A stretch of 8,884 bases of DNA, taken from positions 1-8,884 of the forward strand of contig JANNRA010000122.1 of NCBI GenBank assembly GCA_031401035.1, given 5' to 3'. Both the position numbers and the translations under genes were made by a program. Below the pieces are notes generated by a model. It was not told the origin of the DNA. It made no database searches and was given only the letters and a program-made list of their open reading frames with translations. Positions 6,509-8,884 of the stretch are shown one piece after another (position 1 is the first letter of the stretch; each line of letters opens with the position of its first letter). This stretch comes from JANNRA01 sp031401035 (GTDB lineage Bacteria > Desulfobacterota > Binatia > HRBIN30 > CADEER01).

Positions 6509-7504
6509 GGCGGCGATGACGCGGACCATCTCCAGGACCTTGTTCGAGTAGCCCCACTCGTTGTCGTACCAGGCGACGACCTTGACGAACGTGTCGTCGA
6601 GCGCCAGGCCGGCATCGGCGTCGAAGACCGAGGTGCGGCTCTCGCCGCGGAAATCGGTCGCCACGACCTTGTCCTCGGTGTAGCCGAGCACGCCTTTCAT
6701 CGGCCCCTCGGCGGCCGCCTTCATGGCGGCGCAGATCTGCGCGTAGGTGGCCGGCTTGCTCAGCTCGACGGTCAGGTCGACCACCGACACGTCCGAGGTC
6801 GGCACGCGGAAGGCCATGCCGGTGAGCTTCTTGTTCAGCTCCGGAATGACCTTGCCGACCGCCTTGGCGGCGCCGGTCGAGGACGGGATGATGTTCTCCA
6901 GGATACCGCGGCCGCCGCGCCAATCCTTGTTCGACGGACCGTCGACCGTCTTCTGCGTTGCCGTGGCGGCGTGCACCGTCGTCATCAGGCCGCGCTTGAT
7001 GCCCCAGGTGTCGTGCAACACCTTGGCCACCGGCGCCAGGCAGTTGGTGGTGCAGGAGGCGTTGGAGATGATCGTCTGGCCGGCGTAGGTCGTGTGGTTG
7101 ACGCCGAAGACGAACATCGGTGTGTCGTCCTTGCTCGGCGCGCTCTGAATCACCTTCTTGGCGCCCGCCGCCAGGTGCTTCTCGCAGGTCTCCTTGGTCA
7201 GGAAGAGTCCGGTCGACTCGATGACGATGTCAGCCTTGACCTCCTGCCACTTGAGCTCGGCAGGGTCCTTGACGGCGGTGAGGCGGATGCGGCGGCCGTT
7301 GACGATCAACGTGGTGCCGTCGACGGCGATCTCGCCGCCGAAGCGGCCGTGCACCGAGTCATACTCCAGCATGTAGGCCAGATAGTCCGGCTCGAGCAGG
7401 TCGTTGATGCCGACGACCTCGATGTCCGGAAAGTTCTTCACCGCCGCCCGGAACACCATCCGCCCGATGCGCCCGAATCCATTGATGCCGACCCTGATCG
7501 CCAT
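6506..7504 (-). CDS. gap: Glyceraldehyde-3-phosphate dehydrogenase, type I
   Basis: This 332-residue enzyme is full length for the family. It catalyses the reversible NAD-linked oxidative phosphorylation of glyceraldehyde 3-phosphate in glycolysis and gluconeogenesis. It has the Rossmann NGFGRIGR motif (8-15), Asp35 in GINDL (which favours NAD over NADP), the active-site SNASCTTNC with nucleophile C151, His178 in TTVHAAT as the base, and the phosphate-binding RGGRG and SSTGAAKAV blocks. It ends with WYDNEWGYSNKV. The ATG at 7504 is preceded by GAGGAG 7 bases upstream. It is not followed by pgk or tpi; it converges on formate dehydrogenase and is divergent from the small Cys-rich gene across a 158-bp gap. 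No frame damage is seen. Confidence 0.98.
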   Translation of the reverse strand: MAIRVGINGFGRIGRMVFRAAVKNFPDIEVVGINDLLEPDYLAYMLEYDSVHGRFGGEIAVDGTTLIVNGRRIRLTAVKDPAELKWQEVKADIVIESTGLFLTKETCEKHLAAGAKKVIQSAPSKDDTPMFVFGVNHTTYAGQTIISNASCTTNCLAPVAKVLHDTWGIKRGLMTTVHAATATQKTVDGPSNKDWRGGRGILENIIPSSTGAAKAVGKVIPELNKKLTGMAFRVPTSDVSVVDLTVELSKPATYAQICAAMKAAAEGPMKGVLGYTEDKVVATDFRGESRTSVFDADAGLALDDTFVKVVAWYDNEWGYSNKVLEMVRVIAA

Positions 7505-7616
7505 GCTCCAGCTCCTCTCTCGTCACTGCTCGATTGCTACCCATTCGCTAGACGGGAACGCACGCCCAATAGCAATACAGCACGCCGCCGACGGCGACGA
7601 CGGGGCTCGCCTCTGT

Positions 7617-7638
7617 GCTATCGGAACGTTCTGATAGC
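7617..7638. promoter_or_regulatory. 22-bp near-perfect palindrome upstream of the Cys-rich gene
   Basis: The centre GAACGTTC (7624-7631) is self-complementary. One G/T mismatch on each side separates it from GCTATC (7617-7622) and GATAGC (7633-7638), giving 20 of 22 paired positions; as RNA, the mismatch is a G-U wobble. It lies 24 bases before the Cys-rich gene's ATG, in the gap divergent from GAPDH. It could be an operator for a dimeric regulator or a hairpin in the mRNA leader. Confidence 0.5.
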
Positions 7639-7662
7639 CGCTGGCATAGGAAGAAGTCGAAC

Positions 7663-8094
7663 ATGTCGCGATTCCGTTGGACGAGAGTACTCGTGGCAAT
7701 GCTCGTGGCCCTGACGCTGGGGCTGGCGACGGCGGATGTGGCATCGGCACAGCCCGGCGAAGGCTGCTGCCATTGCCTGCAGTGCCCGCAGGGCGACTTC
7801 GGCTCCTTGGTCGGCGACTCTGGGCGCACCTGTACCGAAGTCTGCGCCGGCTGCGGCGCCATCGGTCCGAACGACCTCTGCTCGGCGGAGTGCTTTCCGG
7901 TCGGCGCGCCCGCCGTAAGCCGCACCGGGCTGGTGCTCGCCACCGGCCTGCTCGTGGCGGTCGGCGAAGCCGGACTTCATCGGCGCCTCGCGCAGGGCGG
8001 TGCCGAAGGCGGCGCCAGGGGTGCGCGACGCGGCGGGAGCCTCGCCCTGCCGGGTCCGCGGCGTCAGCCGCGGCGGCGGATCTCGCGCAGGTAG
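7663..8094 (+). CDS. Small secreted Cys-rich protein, possibly membrane-anchored at its C-terminus
   Basis: No family is recognised. The 143-residue protein starts with a clear Sec signal peptide: basic MSRFRWTR, hydrophobic VLVAMLVALTLGLA, and a likely cut after ASA at residue 29. The mature N-terminus holds nine Cys in 43 residues (C35, C36, C38, C41, C57, C61, C64, C73, C77), suggesting disulfides or metal binding outside the cytoplasm. PAVSRTGLVLATGLLVAVG (83-101) looks like a membrane anchor followed by basic residues, similar in layout to protein-sorting C-termini, though no named signal matches exactly. The last 35 residues are Arg/Gly-rich and overlap the convergent nucleotidyltransferase gene by 31 bases, so a frameshift or erosion near the 3' end is possible. 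The ATG at 7663 has AGGAAG upstream; the signal peptide fixes this start. Confidence 0.65.
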   Translation: MSRFRWTRVLVAMLVALTLGLATADVASAQPGEGCCHCLQCPQGDFGSLVGDSGRTCTEVCAGCGAIGPNDLCSAECFPVGAPAVSRTGLVLATGLLVAVGEAGLHRRLAQGGAEGGARGARRGGSLALPGPRRQPRRRISRR

Positions 8095-8576
8095 GGTAGT
8101 GCGGCGTGGTCCTGCGGCCGGCCGATGGCGGCCTTCACCTCGATCAGGTCGTCGAGGCCGAGCACGCGAACGCACACATCGTCCTCGGTGAGGACGCAGG
8201 ACCGGCCAACGAGATCGAGGTAGCCGCGGCCGTCGTGCAGACGCCACAGGATGTCGAGTGGTCCGGCGGCGGTTCGGGTGCGCAACTGGCCGCCAAGGCT
8301 GGCGGCTGCGGCCGTCTGCCGCAAAAGGTCAAGGGTGACTTCCAAACGCCGGCCGACTGACCCCGGCTCGCGGACGACGGCGTGCAGGCCCGCCATGGCA
8401 CCGGCAAGCTGCGCGACGTTTGCCTCATCTGGGCGCGGCAGGATGTCGAGATCGCCGGTCGTCGTGGGGGCGCCGTGCAGCACCGCCGCGAAGCCGCCGA
8501 CGACGAGGTACTCGACGTCACGCAGGCTGGTCAGGATCGCCAGCGGATCGAAGGCGACGAAGTCTTGCGATGGCAT
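8064..8576 (-). CDS. Nucleotidyltransferase-fold protein (AbiEii/DUF6036-like)
   Basis: This 170-residue protein has the minimal nucleotidyltransferase signature: GGFAAVLHG (27-35), then TGDLDIL (40-46) with metal-binding D42 and D44, and a third carboxylate D108 in GPLDIL. A C-terminal LDDLIEVKAAIGRPQDHAAL (141-160) is typical of standalone nucleotidyltransferases found in toxin-antitoxin-like pairs. Such proteins may transfer nucleotides to RNA or proteins, but the substrate here is unknown. The ATG at 8576 lies ten residues before the FDPLAILTSL helix that normally begins the fold. It has no clear Shine-Dalgarno, and its start overlaps the 55-residue ORF upstream by 59 bases, so translational coupling is likely. 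Upstream in-frame ATGs would read across the large palindrome and give Ser/Arg-rich shadow sequence. Confidence 0.8.
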   Translation of the reverse strand: MPSQDFVAFDPLAILTSLRDVEYLVVGGFAAVLHGAPTTTGDLDILPRPDEANVAQLAGAMAGLHAVVREPGSVGRRLEVTLDLLRQTAAAASLGGQLRTRTAAGPLDILWRLHDGRGYLDLVGRSCVLTEDDVCVRVLGLDDLIEVKAAIGRPQDHAALPYLREIRRRG

Positions 8577-8685
8577 TGGCGAAGTTGGCCGCGCTCTGGA
8601 TCCGCGCCCGCAGGCCGAGATCGAGGAAGCACTCGAGGAGCGATTCGTCGATGGCCTCGCGGTCATCGAAGGGATCCGCGTGCAT
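8518..8685 (-). CDS. 55-residue helical protein, possible partner of the nucleotidyltransferase
   Basis: The ORF encodes 55 residues with an acidic N-terminus (MHADPFDDREAIDESLLECF) and a basic helical C-terminus (ANAIARLRRLRSAGD). Hydrophobic spacing in LLECFLDLGLRARI suggests two helices. No family is recognised. It overlaps the nucleotidyltransferase start by 59 bases in another frame, a layout common in toxin-antitoxin and other tightly coupled pairs, so an antitoxin-like or regulatory role is possible but unproven. Its start codon and first codons lie in the arm of the large palindrome, and the opposite arm has a divergent copy of the same start (MHAEPI), which supports this ORF being real. 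Only a weak GGCAGG precedes the ATG. Confidence 0.5.
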   Translation of the reverse strand: MHADPFDDREAIDESLLECFLDLGLRARIQSAANFANAIARLRRLRSAGDPDQPA

Positions 8686-8884
8686 GGGTGGAGCCTGCCA
8701 TAGTCGAGGCAGGAAGGCGATGGTTTGGCGGCGTAGATCTGGAGGGGGACGTTGGGGCGAAACGGGCACTTCCGCCGCGGAAGGGCCCGGTTCGCCCAAC
8801 GTCCCCCTCCAGATCTACGCCGCCAAACCATCGCCTTCCAGCCTCGACAATGGCAGGCTCCACCCATGCACGCGGAGCCCATCG
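8667..8884. repeat. Large imperfect palindrome with two outward-facing ORF starts
   Basis: The left arm (8667-8775) is the reverse complement of the right arm (8777-8884) with six mismatches and one single-base indel, about 94 percent identity. The centre CTTCCGC/GCGGAAG leaves a single unpaired base at 8776, and the right arm runs off the window. Between the two outward ATGs (8685 on minus, 8866 on plus) lie 180 bases that are almost fully symmetrical, so both ORFs have the same upstream sequence. It could be a symmetrical bidirectional promoter made by inverted duplication, a foldback element, or an assembly fold-back; the mismatches argue against a simple artefact. Confidence 0.85.
8866..8884 (+). 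CDS. Partial start of a divergent copy of the 55-residue ORF
   Basis: ATG CAC GCG GAG CCC ATC gives MHAEPI, against MHADPF for the minus-strand ORF in the opposite palindrome arm. The two differences are conservative (Asp to Glu, Phe to Ile). Only six codons are visible before the window ends, so this is a prediction from symmetry rather than a confirmed gene. Confidence 0.35.

Noticed and set aside
8577..8882. Upstream extension of the nucleotidyltransferase to 272 residues
   Set aside because: It reads through the large palindrome and gives low-complexity Ser/Arg sequence, while the small ORF in the other frame looks protein-like.

Overview
The window is very GC-rich, with third codon positions almost always G or C. 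The genes are ordinary bacterial housekeeping and accessory genes, densely packed and often convergent or divergent. The content is a COQ4-family quinone-biosynthesis-type protein, an MFE2-type short-chain dehydrogenase, a soluble-type cysteine formate dehydrogenase and NAD-type GAPDH. This fits an uncultured high-GC proteobacterium-like lineage such as Deltaproteobacteria or Binatota. That placement is an inference from gene content and base composition, not a marker-gene result.

Layout. 1-43 is a hairpin-forming inverted repeat. 154-690 (+) is an unrecognised protein. 697-1212 (-) is a cyclophilin peptidyl-prolyl isomerase, and 1259-1978 (-) is a COQ4-family protein; together they form a probable two-gene operon transcribed leftward. 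A TetR-family regulator (2054-2737, +) is divergent from that operon. The 75-bp gap between them holds a strong 22-bp palindrome next to a perfect TTGACA element, so the regulator probably controls itself and the COQ4/cyclophilin operon. 2759-3661 (-) is an SDR oxidoreductase. It is divergent from an 888-residue formate dehydrogenase catalytic subunit (3815-6481, +) that carries its own iron-sulfur domains but has no visible partner subunits. Glyceraldehyde-3-phosphate dehydrogenase (6506-7504, -) converges on the formate dehydrogenase, and the two stop codons sit in the two arms of one long hairpin.

The right end looks like an accessory region. A small secreted Cys-rich protein (7663-8094, +) has a near-perfect 22-bp palindrome just upstream. 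It is followed by a minus-strand pair: a nucleotidyltransferase-fold protein (8064-8576) overlapped at its start by a 55-residue ORF (8518-8685), an arrangement reminiscent of toxin-antitoxin modules. Upstream of that pair lies the most striking structure in the window. It is a palindrome of about 218 bp (8667-8884, running off the window end) whose two arms each carry the same upstream region and the same start of the small ORF, pointing away from each other. The second start reads MHAEPI where the first reads MHADPF. This suggests an inverted duplication of the small-ORF module around a shared, nearly symmetrical promoter region.

Functionally, formate dehydrogenase and GAPDH are metabolic. 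COQ4 is linked to quinone synthesis under TetR control. The SDR resembles the dehydrogenase domain of beta-oxidation multifunctional enzymes. No tRNA, rRNA, CRISPR array, transposase or integrase was seen.
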